A stretch of 64,000 nt of DNA. It comes from Ricinus communis (taxonomy: Eukaryota; Streptophyta; Magnoliopsida; Malpighiales; Euphorbiaceae). Positions 13,201-24,700 of this stretch are shown here, one piece after another. Position numbers and translations under genes: made by a program. Position 1 is the first letter of the stretch. Each line of letters starts with the position of its first letter. The stretch is from positions 26,907,001 through 26,971,000 of the forward strand of contig NC_063263.1 of NCBI RefSeq assembly GCF_019578655.1, written 5' to 3'. Below the pieces are notes generated by a model, which worked only from the letters and a program-made list of their open reading frames with translations, was not told the DNA's origin and made no database searches.

Positions 13201-14890
13201 AAGCCATCATGGAAAGCCCTTGTATCAAATTCCCATGGCCTACCTAACAAGATATGGCCAGCATGCATTGGCACTACATCACATAGCGCCTCATCGAATA
13301 TCTACCAATTGTGAAAGGTACAACAACTTGCTTATTCACTTTGATCTCACCACAATTATTTAACCATAACAATTTATAAGGTCTAGGATGTGGAATTAGA
13401 TTTAAACCCAATTTTTCAACCATTAAAGTGCTAGCAACATTTGTACAACTACCACCATCAATAATAACAAGACAAGTCTTACCTTGTACATGGCATCTTG
13501 TGTGGAAAATGTTGTCTCTTTCACGCTCCAAGGTATCATCTTCCTTCATTTGAACACTTAGTGCGCGCTAGCCACCAAGAGCTCACCTCCCATAGGACCC
13601 TCAATGCAATCATCATTGCCTTCCAATTGTGATATCTCATCATCATTATCACTCTCTTCACTCATTGCTTCAATCTCCCATGGTCTCTAGCCACCATTGC
13701 CCGCTTGTTTGGACATCAGAAGCAATATGGCCACGCCCAAGCATTTGAAACACTTGATGTCTCTATTCTTTTCTTTGTTAATTTCGGGTTTAGATGTGTC
13801 TTTATTGCCTGAAATGCTTTTCCCTTGTTGTCATTTGGGAATAACCTTATCATCACCTTTCTTACCTCCTTTCCAAGAATTAGACCAATGTGGCCTCCCA
13901 CCGAAGTGCCCTTATATTCAAACCTTACTGTCCTCTAGGTTTTAGTTGCTTTTCCACCTTAATTGCAAGGTGAACTAACTCCTCAAGCTCCACATAATGT
14001 TGCAACTCTACCCTATCGGCAATCTCCTTATTAAGCCCACCAATGAATCGTGCCATGGTAGCTTCTCTATCCTCATCCAAATCAGCCCTAGTCATGAGCA
14101 TTTCCATCTCCTTTATAAAAATCCTCAACACTCCTTGTACCTTGCCTCAAAGATTCGGAGTCTTTGATGTAACTCCCTATGGTAATGTCTGGGTACAAAA
14201 CGCCTTCTCATGATAGTTTTGAGTGCAATCCAACTACCAATAGGCTCTTCCATGTTCCTCCTCCTACTAACCACCAACTGATCCCACCAAACTATAGCAT
14301 AGTCACTAAATTGGGTAACCACCAATTTCACCTTTTCTCCTCCGAAAGTTATGGCAATCAAAGATAAGGTCAACTCGCTTTTCCCACTCCAAATATGCCT
14401 CCGGATCAGTTTTTCCCAAGAAGGTAGGAATACTAAGTTTGATACTACCTAAGTTCCTATCAACATCATCAAAGTTCCCATAACCACCAAACTCACCACC
14501 AAAGTGTCCTCTACCTCTACCAAGATTTTGGTATCTCCTAGCTCCTCTACCCGGGGCCTCTACCAACCCCACCATAGGGTCGCATTATCATACTCCTCAA
14601 AACCCTCATCAAAGTCATCCTCATTCACCCCAATTGGCTGCCCATGATTACTTTGCACATTCCCTTCATCAAGCCTATTTCCCGGACCGGGCAAGTGCAT
14701 TAATTTGGTCCATAATGGCTTGTTGATTGGTTGCCATTTCTTCCTTGGGCTGCCATGTCAAGTTGCAACCTCTCCATTTGCTCATTCATATTTCTTATGC
14801 TTCGGTTGCACCCTCTCATTTTCATGCATTCAGGCTGTGGGTATCTTAGGTAGTTGGCACATTATTACCTCTACTAGAACCACTTGACAT
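10028..14890 (-). pseudogene. Decayed gag-pol of copy A (CRM-like)
   Basis: Broken polyprotein. From the 5' end (14890, ATG of MSSGSSGG) come a glycine/arginine-rich gag N-terminus, the retrotransposon gag domain, a retropepsin with an IIDGGSCTN active-site region (13274-13549), reverse transcriptase with YFDD at 12330-12341, RNase H with [12 protein letters not shown] (11820-12032), integrase HHCC finger and core (10859-11284, including MDFVLGLP and SDRDVKF) and a GPF-containing C-terminus (10028-10579). The last ~86 codons lie in the 3' LTR, a CRM-type trait. It is broken by many small frameshifts, most at CAG/CTG positions where copy B is intact; some may be assembly errors. As written it could not make a functional polyprotein. 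Confidence 0.85.
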
Positions 14891-15899
14891 GCTGCAATAA
14901 GAGTTAGTATGCAATAAAGAAAAAAAAATAAATCGAAGGAAATTAAGGACCTCACCAACACTCCCTCACGTGTTTACTCTCAATTAATGGGGATGGTCAC
15001 TCGTGTTTCGCACAATCAAGAATGATCACACAAGGCCGAAAACTCACACCACTCGGCCTTGTTTTCAAGGATTCTTATGAATCAATAACCACACATCAAG
15101 TTATTTCACTATGCTTGTAATGCACCAAGAATTATGATCTAAAAAGCTTAGTTGAGGCAAAACGCAAAAGTCAAGAAAATTAAACAATTAGTCACGCTTT
15201 CAATAAAATTAGGATCGCAAACAAGCGAAAACTTCAAACGGATGCAAATGACATATGAAGAAACAATCTAGATGTAAGAAACAAGAAAGATACAGTTCAA
15301 ATTTGAAATAGGAAAAGAAGGAACGGATTTAGGAAGCAAAAATCACAAAGAAGGTTGATCAAGAAAGAAGGTTACCTCTTTATGCTTTAAATGTGTCAAA
15401 TCTGCCCAAACTCAAAAGACACACAAAGAGGAGAATAAATGAAGGACAAAAACGAATTTAGAAATGAATCAATTCAAATAAGATGGTATGTATAGGGCTC
15501 AGTCATTGGAATTTAATGTCCCTTTGAATCTTCCCAAACAGCCCACCAAATCCTTATTTATGTAGGATTGTGAAAATCTCCTAAACCTTTTAACAACCCT
15601 AATATCTATGTAATCACCCCAAGAACAATGATTTCAATACCAAATACGTTTCTTCCACTAACAAAGACAATCAAACCAATCGGATCTATTCCTTTCTTTT
15701 GTTTTTTTTTTGCTAATTCGGATCCGATATTTTTCTTTTCTTGTTTTTTTTTTTTTTTTTGAATCGGAATCAAAACTACAAGAATCAAGAACTAAACAAT
15801 GTAAATCTCAAGAATACCAAGAATACTTCAAGAACAATATCAAGAACTCAAGGAAAACAAACAATAACTCAAAGAAAAGGGATAAATAACTGATTTAAG
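14891..15899 (-). mobile_element. 5' leader of copy A
   Basis: About 1 kb of non-coding leader between the primer site and gag. It is near-identical to 35495-36500 in copy C and partly to 39013-40280 in copy B. It contains T-rich runs (about 15695-15760). No open frame I would defend. Confidence 0.7.
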
Positions 15900-15917
15900 A
15901 GCCAAAGCTCGATACCA
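15900..15917 (-). other. Primer-binding site of copy A (initiator-Met type, one base missing)
   Basis: On the minus strand the site reads TGGTATCGAGC, against TGGTATCAGAGC in copy B (40281-40298). The family site matches the widely used plant initiator methionine tRNA primer. The missing A falls in a CAG trinucleotide. Confidence 0.75.
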
Positions 15918-15919
15918 AA

Positions 15920-16284
15920 TGTTAAGAACCTCCAAGGATTAGAACCACGAACCCTAATGATTATGAACCCGTGAATTACTATCTTAGAAACCCAAGAACA
16001 AATTGAGTTTCAAAACCCAAGAACCGCTTAAATCGGGATTGCAAGGTATGGTTGATCAAGATCGGAACCTAAAGAAAACTAAGTTCTTTAAACCCTAACC
16101 CTTAACACGCCACAAGGATAGATCAATTCCTTGATAAGTGGTTTATGCATTCAACAAGAATTCAAGAATTCAAGCAAATATGCAAAGGAAACAACTACTA
16201 TAATTTTATCAAAATTCGAATTCTTTGGTTTTCTTGTTGTCCTCTCCATCAAGTCCATCTTTAAGCTTGGCCATGTCCATATCA
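15920..16284 (-). repeat. 5' LTR of copy A, internally deleted (365 bp)
   Basis: Starts TGTTAAGAACCTCC next to the primer site and ends CCATATCA. It lacks about 350 bp of the LTR middle, including the pol-tail coding segment present in the 3' LTR. LTRs are normally identical at insertion, so the deletion and the matching deletion in the inverted arm at 9376-9730 are informative. Confidence 0.8.
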
Positions 16285-16615
16285 TAACCGGTGCTGAGCC
16301 GCCACAGGCTGTGGTGGAGGCCGTGGTGGCTTCGAAAATCGTGCCAAAATGGCACTCTTGAAGGGCAACTACTTGATGATTCAACACAGCCGGAGTCCAG
16401 GCCGTGCTCAACCTTGGAATGCTAGTCCTTGCTCAATTTGATGGATTTTGGTCCGTAATTGCGCGTATTTCCCTTGATTATTGATAATGTCCCTCGATAA
16501 TGACCTGAAACGTGAAAGGAACCAAAAGACTGGTGATTCTAGCATAAAACGAGATAACTATGCACAAAAATGTAAATAATTGGGCATGTAAATATGTATA
16601 ATATGATGTCTATCA
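16285..16615 (-). repeat. Athila LTR, right part
   Basis: Resumes the LTR broken at 3432, with TAACC repeated at 16285-16289, then GGTGCTGAGCC as in the intact copies near 57585. It ends GATGTCTATCA at 16615. Confidence 0.85.
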
Positions 16616-17568
16616 AATCACCCCACACTTAAGCTTTTGCTTGTCCACAAGCAATCAATAATTCAATACATGCACAAGCAACAATCACCCCTCAGAATCC
16701 ATGCTAAAGTTCACAACTCAACCTTATTCAACATATAGAGAATAAAACTCAAGTGACTAACAAGTTATACACCTTTAAGGAAGAACTATAATAATATCAT
16801 CTCGAGACACAACTTATTTAACAATTCAACATTAAAGACTAAGAACCATTGCCTCACAAGAATCTCTCAAATCACTCACAGTGTTTACAAGTAAATAAGA
16901 AAATTCCCTTAATACAGCTGCACAAAATCTGTTTACCATAAGCTTGCTCATAAATCTTATCTTCGCTACCGCAAATAATTGAATACCAAAATCAAAGGGT
17001 CTTTTCAAAGGTTGAAATGTGGCTAAGGTAAAGGTAAGAATATTTGGATAGAAGTGTAAAGTATACTAAAAAATCATGCACTTATTTGAAATGAATGCTT
17101 CAGGAACTGAGTGCTAAAACAACAAAAATATTCACTAAGCCTTATTTGAAGTAAAGGATGCTCACAAGAGTTAAATTCAGAAGAGCTAAGAGCTAAGAAG
17201 TAAGTCATAATATATATATATATATATATTGATATATACTATGTATATATATTACAACAGTTTATATAGGGGCTACTATGGTTAGTGACATAAACAATAA
17301 AAATAAATTTCCAGTTTGGATTGAAGGGAGCATCAAAGAATGACTAAAAAGACTAAGTGAATTAAAAACAATGTTAGGCACTATGATCCCATAAATGAAG
17401 AAACATAACACATAATTACTCAATATACAGGATGAAAAGAAAGACATATGTATATAATGGTGTATCTGTAGTCATTAGGTGTAAATTATAAAGAAAAGGT
17501 TAAGGCTCAAACTAGCTGATTAATAGAAACAGAGAGTAGGCTTTTGGCCCAATGTGATGAAATCCTAA
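16616..17568 (-). mobile_element. 3' internal region of the Athila element
   Basis: Begins AATCACCCCACACTTAAGC, the reverse complement of the Athila purine tract region next to the 3' LTR. It parallels 54053-54960 and, reversed, 59530-60490. Non-coding, with an (AT)n run at about 17211-17229. It is cut at 17568 by the LTR-like sequence that follows, so coding parts of this element are absent. Confidence 0.75.
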
Positions 17569-18276
17569 TGTCACACCCCCATTACATGCTAACCAATAGA
17601 CATTAGCCAGGAAGCATACAAGCGTCATAGAATATATACTACATGTAGATAGGTCAATATGCAGGTTGTTAAGAATCAAGACACAAGGTTATTAACATAT
17701 AAACATATGATTATACTTAAACATCGTTTAACAAGTATTAAAAACATCTTCTTATGCCTTATAAGGCATACTTCCATATATATCACATAACCGATATAAA
17801 TGCATCGGAGGAGACTCCACAAACCGGCCCAACTGATAGAACTGCTAAAAGCTAGACTTCGGATACAACCAACGGATGCACTACTATTTACAAACCCGAA
17901 AGAAAAATTTTGGAGAGGGATGAGCCTCCGTACCAAGAAATAAATAATCAACATAATCTATATCACATACACTTTATACAATTTCCACCCAATCACATAA
18001 CTTACCATGATTCATAGTTTAGGTATAAATTCATACCATTCTACTCAATTCATTACAACCATCATAGAAGAAATACAATTCAACAATTATGGTTAGTTCT
18101 TACTGGCCAGGATCCCCTTTAATGTGCCGCTCCGCCTCATCCTCACCCATCGACACGTAAGGCCTCCCACTTCATCCTCTTATTATACACTTTTATAGCC
18201 TCTCTAGGCTTTAGCCTCCCAAGGCTTTATATATATATATATATATATATTCTTTTCACAGGGAATCCATCCATTC
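17569..18276 (-). repeat. Unclassified LTR-like fragment before the gap
   Basis: Starts TGTCACACCCCC, a typical LTR-terminal string, and contains no plausible coding region. A (TA)n microsatellite lies at about 18228-18250. The sequence runs into the assembly gap, so its other end is not visible. Orientation is a guess from the C-rich start. Confidence 0.35.
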
Positions 18277-18776
18277 NNNNNNNNNNNNNNNNNNNNNNNN
18301 NNNNNNNNNNNNNNNNNNNNNNNNNNNNNNNNNNNNNNNNNNNNNNNNNNNNNNNNNNNNNNNNNNNNNNNNNNNNNNNNNNNNNNNNNNNNNNNNNNNN
18401 NNNNNNNNNNNNNNNNNNNNNNNNNNNNNNNNNNNNNNNNNNNNNNNNNNNNNNNNNNNNNNNNNNNNNNNNNNNNNNNNNNNNNNNNNNNNNNNNNNNN
18501 NNNNNNNNNNNNNNNNNNNNNNNNNNNNNNNNNNNNNNNNNNNNNNNNNNNNNNNNNNNNNNNNNNNNNNNNNNNNNNNNNNNNNNNNNNNNNNNNNNNN
18601 NNNNNNNNNNNNNNNNNNNNNNNNNNNNNNNNNNNNNNNNNNNNNNNNNNNNNNNNNNNNNNNNNNNNNNNNNNNNNNNNNNNNNNNNNNNNNNNNNNNN
18701 NNNNNNNNNNNNNNNNNNNNNNNNNNNNNNNNNNNNNNNNNNNNNNNNNNNNNNNNNNNNNNNNNNNNNNNNNNNN
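18277..18776. other. Assembly gap (500 N)
   Basis: Exactly 500 N, the size usually used for a gap of unknown length. The two sides belong to different repeats (LTR-like fragment and pararetrovirus), so nothing can be inferred about what is missing. Confidence 0.98.
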
Positions 18777-19876
18777 AAAGAAATTAAAGGCGGTTAAGTA
18801 TGCAATTCAAAAATGAGTTCTTCCTTGCTTCAAGACATTTCATTGTCGGAATGGACAACTCCAATTTTCCTCGTATCACGGAATTCAAGGTCGCCAAATT
18901 CACGATAAGCGACTTCTCACTTTGAAAGAATGGTTCTCTCTATATGATTTTGAAGTTCAACACATCCGAGGCAACAAGAACCTCATTCCCGATTTCTTAT
19001 CTCGCCTCTCCAAACCCTTCACAAATCCCCTAGTCCTTCTTTCTTTATCTTTATGGCTCGGTTTAGCCATCGAACCACACACCCGGATCAACCAGTAACT
19101 TTGTCTATTCTGAATTCGAACTTTGGGTTTCTGACGCATCTTAGCCTTTTATAAAGATGTGATTCCTCATCCGGAAGACTTCTCGCTTCATTTCCATGGA
19201 AACTTTTCCTACCATAACAGAGACATTTCCCTCAACATCCGAGCAATTCTGGTACCTTTGGTATCTTACATGTCTATATCATCTTCCCATGAGCTTCCAC
19301 TACTACAGACTTTATGGTTTTGCATAGGGAAGAAAATAAGTCACATCCCACTGGCAGTTTTTACATTATTTGAAAATCATTATGCATGGCAACATCGTCT
19401 CGGAAGGTTAGTTCATCAAGCGGGCCTCCTCAATATGACGGATCATGCAAAGGCTTTAACCTACCACACCATCCTCTTTCTTCACCAACAACACAATAAA
19501 GAAGACCTTTGTCTCGTAACCATCACTCACGGAAAACCTTCCATGGCCGCTTTGAAGAAATGCCTTTCCTTTATGAAACATGCTCTACCATGGGGAATGA
19601 ACTCAATCACTCAACTAATGAAGCATTCCCGATGTCGGCATGCATAGGAGACCCTCGGATCAAAGACGACTGATTTCTCCTACTTCTTCAACACCTTCAA
19701 CTTCATCCAGTCATCCAAATGAAGCCACATCATCAATGGAGTTAAACCCGGCTTTCCTAGAACCATGGCCGGAAGAACCTCCTCCATCGGATTCTCAATT
19801 ATTGTCTCAAGAGATATCTCAAAATCTCCTCGATACCATTCATCGACACACTGGCCCATCACGGCATTCGTCATAA
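18777..19876 (+). pseudogene. Endogenous pararetrovirus fragment: end of polymerase (RNase H) and downstream frame
   Basis: Caulimovirid-like remnant, 5' side lost in the gap. RNase H-type signatures fall in different frames, so it is disrupted: NFPRITEF at 18863-18886 in one frame, and in another a tryptophan/histidine-rich stretch ending DFLSR at 18991-19005. Downstream, an open frame at 19159-19647 (162 codons) and an overlapping frame 19640-19876, rich in serine and proline, continue the fragment. Florendovirus/Petuvirus-like affinity is inferred from the RNase H pattern and from the downstream promoter layout. An old genomic copy, not a functional virus. Confidence 0.65.
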
Positions 19877-20530
19877 TTATGGCATAAGTGAGTCGGACGA
19901 CTCGATGAAGACTACTCGGAGCATGGACCCACCAATAAGCGTATTTGGTGAAGAGCGGATAAGCACTCACAAAAGCAAAGATGCTCCACTAAGAAGATGC
20001 TCTATATTATTGTACTTAAAGTAGATATTTTGGCTTTTTATGTCACATGTTTTTGGCTTCTTGTGTCACATGTTTTCGTCTTTATGAAAGGAATATATTC
20101 CTTTTACGCATGCATTAAGCATAGTACTCTTGCCGGTGTGAAATTGTGGTTTGTAAGTTTATCTTGACATCTCCCTTCCTCCTATATAAAGGAAGGATCG
20201 TCTCTCTTGTAATTCAAGTTGTGCAAGGAATAAACACTTATATTTCTCTTATCTTTCATGACTTTCTAATTTCTCTCTATTCTTCTTCTACATCCTAGCA
20301 ATGAATTAATTTGTTCTTTCACGATCTGTTTACTGTTATAATCCAAAGAGCTAACTCGACTAACTTTCGTATTCGAGTTTGAAGAAGCGGGAAGACCCCC
20401 ATGGCGAGGTGCCTCTTTGGTCTTAGCTTAAAGAAACTCTCTTGCCTTGAGTAAGGATATTCTCCTTGAGTTTCTGACATGAGGATTGTAACATGAGCGA
20501 CTCTCGGCGTCATCCCGGTATCGGGCATAT
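19877..20530 (+). mobile_element. Pararetrovirus intergenic/promoter region
   Basis: Non-coding tail after the last viral frame. It holds a direct repeat with GTCACATG at about 20042 and 20064, a TATA box, and a nearby AATAAA (20229-20234). This is the compact promoter/poly(A) arrangement typical of plant pararetroviruses. It ends at about 20530, where sequence switches to CRM-like pol. Confidence 0.55.
20183..20190 (+). promoter_or_regulatory. Pararetrovirus TATA box
   Basis: TATATAAA within CCTATATAAAGGAAGG, strongly reminiscent of caulimovirid full-length transcript promoters. An AATAAA lies about 40 bp downstream. Confidence 0.55.
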
Positions 20531-21035
20531 GATGAACAAATCACCAAACAACGCAATAAGGGCCACAAAATGATGGTATTTGAAGTTGGTGATTGGGTTT
20601 GGGTGCACTTTAGGAAGGATAGGTTCCCCAATAAAAGAAAAATCAAAGTTGATGCCACGTGGTGATGGTCCATTTGAAGTAATAGAAGCGGCGATAATAC
20701 ATACAAAGTTGACTTACACCGGTGAGTATAATGTTAGTGCTACTTTTAATGTTGCTGATTTGTCTCCTTTTGATTTTGATGAAGGCGTTGATTCGAGGTC
20801 GAATCCTTTCAAAGAGGGGGGGGGGGGGAATGATGCAACCAAGGATGCATCTAAGTCAACTAGCATGGATCCACTAGCCTATGGAGGACCAATGACACGA
20901 GCAAGGAGTAAAAAGTTCAAGCAAGCCTTAAATTCTTACTTGGAGCATGTTTTGAAGAAGGCTAATGATGGTGCTTTTAATGAAGATAACAACACCTTGA
21001 AGATAGTGACATTAATTGCTATTAATGAAGCTTAA
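20530..21035 (+). pseudogene. C-terminus of pol, second CRM-like family
   Basis: Only the end of an integrase: VGDWVWVHF, then PRGDGPFEVIE, then GEYNVSATFNVADLSPF, and a basic tail with GPMTRARSKKFKQAL. It parallels 10028-10579 of copy A but is clearly a different family. A small frameshift near 20690 breaks the frame. The frame runs about 205 bp into the LTR that begins at 20831 and stops at 21033-21035, as in CRM elements. The 5' side is truncated at the pararetrovirus junction. Confidence 0.75.
20811..20830 (+). other. Polypurine tract with a run of 13 G
   Basis: AAAGAG13-type purine tract ending GGAA immediately before the LTR start TGATGCAACC. It is the plus-strand primer for reverse transcription. 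The equivalent in copies A-C is AAAGAAGGAGGGAA. The G run length may be unreliable. Confidence 0.75.
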
Positions 21036-21753
21036 ACTTCTGGTCATGGAACAAGGTCAAGGTCAAAGATCAGGGATCAAAGTCAACAGGCTTTCCTAGG
21101 GTTTCTAGAAGCATTGGGCCGCACATTAGGGTTTCTAGAAGCATTGGGCTGCACCATAAGCATTGGGCCGCACATCAGGGCTTCTAGAAGCATTGGAGGT
21201 CTCACCTAACCCTAGGGCAGCCACCATTTATGCTTAGAGGAGGAGGCAGCCGCACATTAGAAGTCTTTTAGGGTTTGATTCTTTATTACTTATCTCTTAG
21301 TCCTTTTTAGGGTTAGAATCCTTTCAAGACTCTATAAATAGAGCTATGTATTTCGGCTAAAGGACATAAGATCAATATACATTTCTGAATGAAGTTTTAT
21401 TTGAGTTGTTAACTCTTATTCCTTAAGGTGTTCCTTATTGAATTTCTTGAGATTAAATTAACTTGTTTGATTTAGTTTCACATCTACATGTTTGATCAAA
21501 CAATTAACTTTTTATTAGTTTCTTGAGTTGTTTGAACATTCTTCATCTATTTATAACTAAGGGCTTAGTAGTTCTATTGCTAAGTTTGTTAGTTCCATAA
21601 TCAATTGCAAACTTTCAAGTTAGATTTTGGGGCGACAAATTCGAACTTATTGGTAAGGGTGCTTCCTCTTAAATAGGGAGAGCGTTCATCAGTTTGATTT
21701 TCTCACCATTATTTATCTTGGTGTTTGAACGTATCCTGTTCGAGTTCGTATCA
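20831..21753 (+). repeat. 3' LTR of the second CRM-like family
   Basis: Starts TGATGCAACC after the purine tract and ends GTTCGTATCA at the satellite junction, about 923 bp. It encodes the pol tail in its first 205 bp and has a TATA box at 21333-21340. The direct junction with satellite sequence suggests insertion into the array. Confidence 0.7.
21333..21340 (+). promoter_or_regulatory. TATA box of the CRM-like LTR
   Basis: TATAAATA in CTCTATAAATAGAGC, about 500 bp into the LTR, a normal position for the U3/R boundary. Confidence 0.55.
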
Positions 21754-24700
21754 GCTTGACTGGTGGCGTTGACATAAATCCACGCGCGAAAGGGAGAAAT
21801 CGTGTTGTTTTCGATCAATCCGAGCGTAATACAAGCAGGAGCGCGACCGTTTTGATTTTTGGGACGCATACAATGAAGTAATTTAGGTCGGAGTGTTATT
21901 AGGTAGGCCCACACGAATTTCTAGGACTACGGCTGACCAGTCAACTCTTCTCCGGTTGTTGATTTGACTTTAGTTTATTCATCTTTTTTTATTTATTAAT
22001 TCGTATTTAGCTTCTAGTTTCTTTTTCTTATGGAATGAGGGATCTTGCATTATAAAAACCGCTTGCAATCGAATACTTGAGGCCAATGAGCATACTATTT
22101 CAGTTTTCTACCTTGTGGGAAATCAAGTTATGGGTTCTTTCAAGAACATTGCGAGCTAATCACGAGTCGCCCTCGCTAACGCAGACTTATCGCTCGCGTC
22201 CTTCCTTTCTTTTGTGTTCTTTGTCTTCCCTAGTGTCTAAATCGATTCGATTTGATCCTTACGCCCAGTCGTACGGAGAAGAACAAAGAACTTATGATTT
22301 CTTTCCTTTCTTTTGTGCCTCTCTTTCTCATCTCTGTTTAGTATTATGGTTTGGTCCTATTTTGGGGAGCATAAGCACGAGTGTCGAGTGAAAGCGCGCG
22401 TAAGCGGCGAGCATAGGCAAAGATACATTGCTTAGACAAATGCAAGGAAATTAAATTAGTTGATCGAGTATTGATATCATTCTCGAATGGAATGGGATCA
22501 GTTGATCGAGCATTGATATCATTCTCGAATGATCTCGGTGGAATCTTTTGGAGGAAGGAGGGAACGACGAGAATCGAGGCACGCCCAAATTCAGGACTTG
22601 GACCATGGAGATCTCGATCATTCCATGTTCCTCTCGACACGAGGACTCCTCATGGCACAAGGATTAGCGTAAAGATCCATGACAAGGCAGTTGACAAGCT
22701 TGGCCGATGGCGTTGATGCTTTGCTTGATCATCAAGCGGGACGAGACGTAAATCCACGCGCGAAAGGGAGAAATCGTGTTATTTTCGATTAATCCGAGTG
22801 TAATACAAGCATGAGAGCAACCGTTTTGATTTCTGGGACGCATATAATGAAGTAATTTAGGTCAGAGTGTTATTAGGTAGGCCCACATGAATTTCTAGGA
22901 CTACGGCTGACCAGTCAACTCTTCTCCAGTTATTGATTTGACTTTAGTTTATTCATCTTTCTTTATTTATTAATTCGTATTTAGCTTCTAGTTTCTTTTT
23001 CTTATGGAATAAGGGATCTCACACCATAAAAACCGCATGCAATCGAATACTTGAGGCTGATGAGCATACTATTTCAGTTTTCTACCTTGTGGGAAATCAA
23101 GTTATGGGTTGTTTAAAGAACTTTGTGAGCTAATCACGAGTCGCCCTCGCTAACGCAGACTTATCGCTCGCGTCCTTTTCTTTTGTGTTCTTTGTCTGCC
23201 CTAGTGTCTAAATAGATCCGATTTGATCCTTACGCCCAGCCGTAAGGAGAAGAACAAAGAACTTGCGATTTCTTTCCTTTCTTTTGTGACTCTCTTTCTC
23301 AGCTCTGTTTAGTATTATGGTTTGGTCCTATTTTGGGGAGCATAAGCATGAGTGTAGAGTGAAAGCGCGCGTAAGCGTCGAGCATAGGCACAGATCCATT
23401 CCTTTGACAAATTCAAGGAAATTAAATTAGTTGATCGAGTATTGTTATCATTCTCAAATGAAATGGGATCAGTTGATCGAGCATTGATATCATTCTCGAA
23501 TGATCTCGATGGAATCTTTTGGAGGAAGGAGGGAACGACGAGAATCGAGGCACGCCCAAATTCAGGACTTGGACCATGGAGATCTCCATCATTCCTTGTT
23601 CCTCTCGACACGAGGACTTCTCATGGCACAAGGATTAGCGTAAAGAACCATGACAAGGCAGTTGACAAGCTTGGCCGGTGGCGTTGACGCTCTGCTTGAT
23701 CATCAAGCGGGACGAGATGTAAATCCACGCGCGAAAGGGAGAAATCGTGTTGTTTTCAATTAATCCGAGCGTAATACAAGCAGGAGCGCGACCGTTTTGA
23801 TTTCTGGGACGCATACAATGAAGTAATTTAGGTCGAAGTGTTATTAGGTAGGCCCATACGAATTTCTAGGACTACGGCTGACCAGTCAACTCTTCTCCGG
23901 TTATTGATTTGACTTTAGTTTAGTCATCTTTCTTTATTTATTAATTTGTATTTAGCTTCTAGTTTCTTTTTCTTATGGAATGAGGGATCTCGCACCATAA
24001 AAACCGCATGCAATCGAATACTTGAGGCTGATGAGCATACTATTTCAGTTTTCTACCTTGTGGGAAATCAAGTTATGGGTTCTTTCAAGAACTTTGCGAG
24101 CTAATCGCCCTCGCTAATGCAGACTTATCGCTCAAGTCCTTCCTTTCTTTTGTGTTCTTTGTCTGCCCTAGTGTCTAAATCGATCCGATTTGATCCTTAC
24201 GCCCAGCCGTACGGAGAAGAACAAAGAACTTGCGATTTCTTTCCTTTCTTTTGTGCCTCTCTTTCTAATCTCTGTTTAGTATTATGGTTTGGTCCTATTT
24301 GGGGAGCATAAGCATGAGTGTCGAGTGAAAGCGTGGCGTGGCAGAAGCTTGTTATAGACGCATAAGATACATTGCTTGGACAAATGCAAGGAAATTAAAT
24401 TAGTTGATCGAGTATTGGTATCATTCTCGAATGAAATGGGATTAGTTGTTCGAGCATTGATATCATTCTTGAATGATCTCGGTGGAATCTTTTGGAGGAA
24501 GGAGGGAACGACGAGAATCGAGGCACGCCCAAATTCAGGACTTGGACCATGGAGATCTCTATCATTCCTTGTTCCTCTCGACACGAGGACTCCTCATGGC
24601 ACAAGGATTAGCGTAAAGAACCATGACAAGGCAGTTGACAAGCTTGGCCGGTGGCGTTGACGCTCTGCTTGATCATCAAGCGGAACGAGACGTAAATCCA

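Larger units (their letters stand above)
9376..16284 (-). mobile_element. CRM-like Ty3/gypsy element (copy A) with inverted LTR ends
   Basis: Minus-strand element: short 5' LTR 15920-16284, primer site, leader, gag-pol, purine tract, 3' LTR to about 9731, then an extra inverted LTR arm 9376-9730. Both outer ends therefore read TGATATGGACATGG inward. Flanking sequence is TAAC (9372-9375) and TAAC (16285-16288); with one shared base it can also be read as a 5-bp ATAAC. That supports a real integration of this odd structure next to the solo LTR. The family is the same as copies B (25242-41010) and C (30145-37240). Confidence 0.75.

Noticed and set aside
15606..15788. Lysine-rich 60-codon minus-strand frame in the copy A leader
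   Set aside because: It is the translation of T-rich runs in a non-coding leader and is not preserved in copy B.
9376..16284. DNA transposon (Mutator-like) because of long terminal inverted repeats
   Set aside because: The inverted ends are LTR ends of a gypsy element with gag-pol, primer site and purine tract. The duplication is 4-5 bp rather than about 9 bp, and no transposase is present.
17676..17954. 92-codon minus-strand frame before the gap
   Set aside because: It lies in LTR-like sequence, has no domain I recognise and no start or context evidence.
22344..24660. Recurrent open frames of 69-104 codons in the 972-bp satellite
   Set aside because: They recur only because the unit recurs, occur on both strands of the same DNA, and show no domain. 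I see no evidence of coding constraint.
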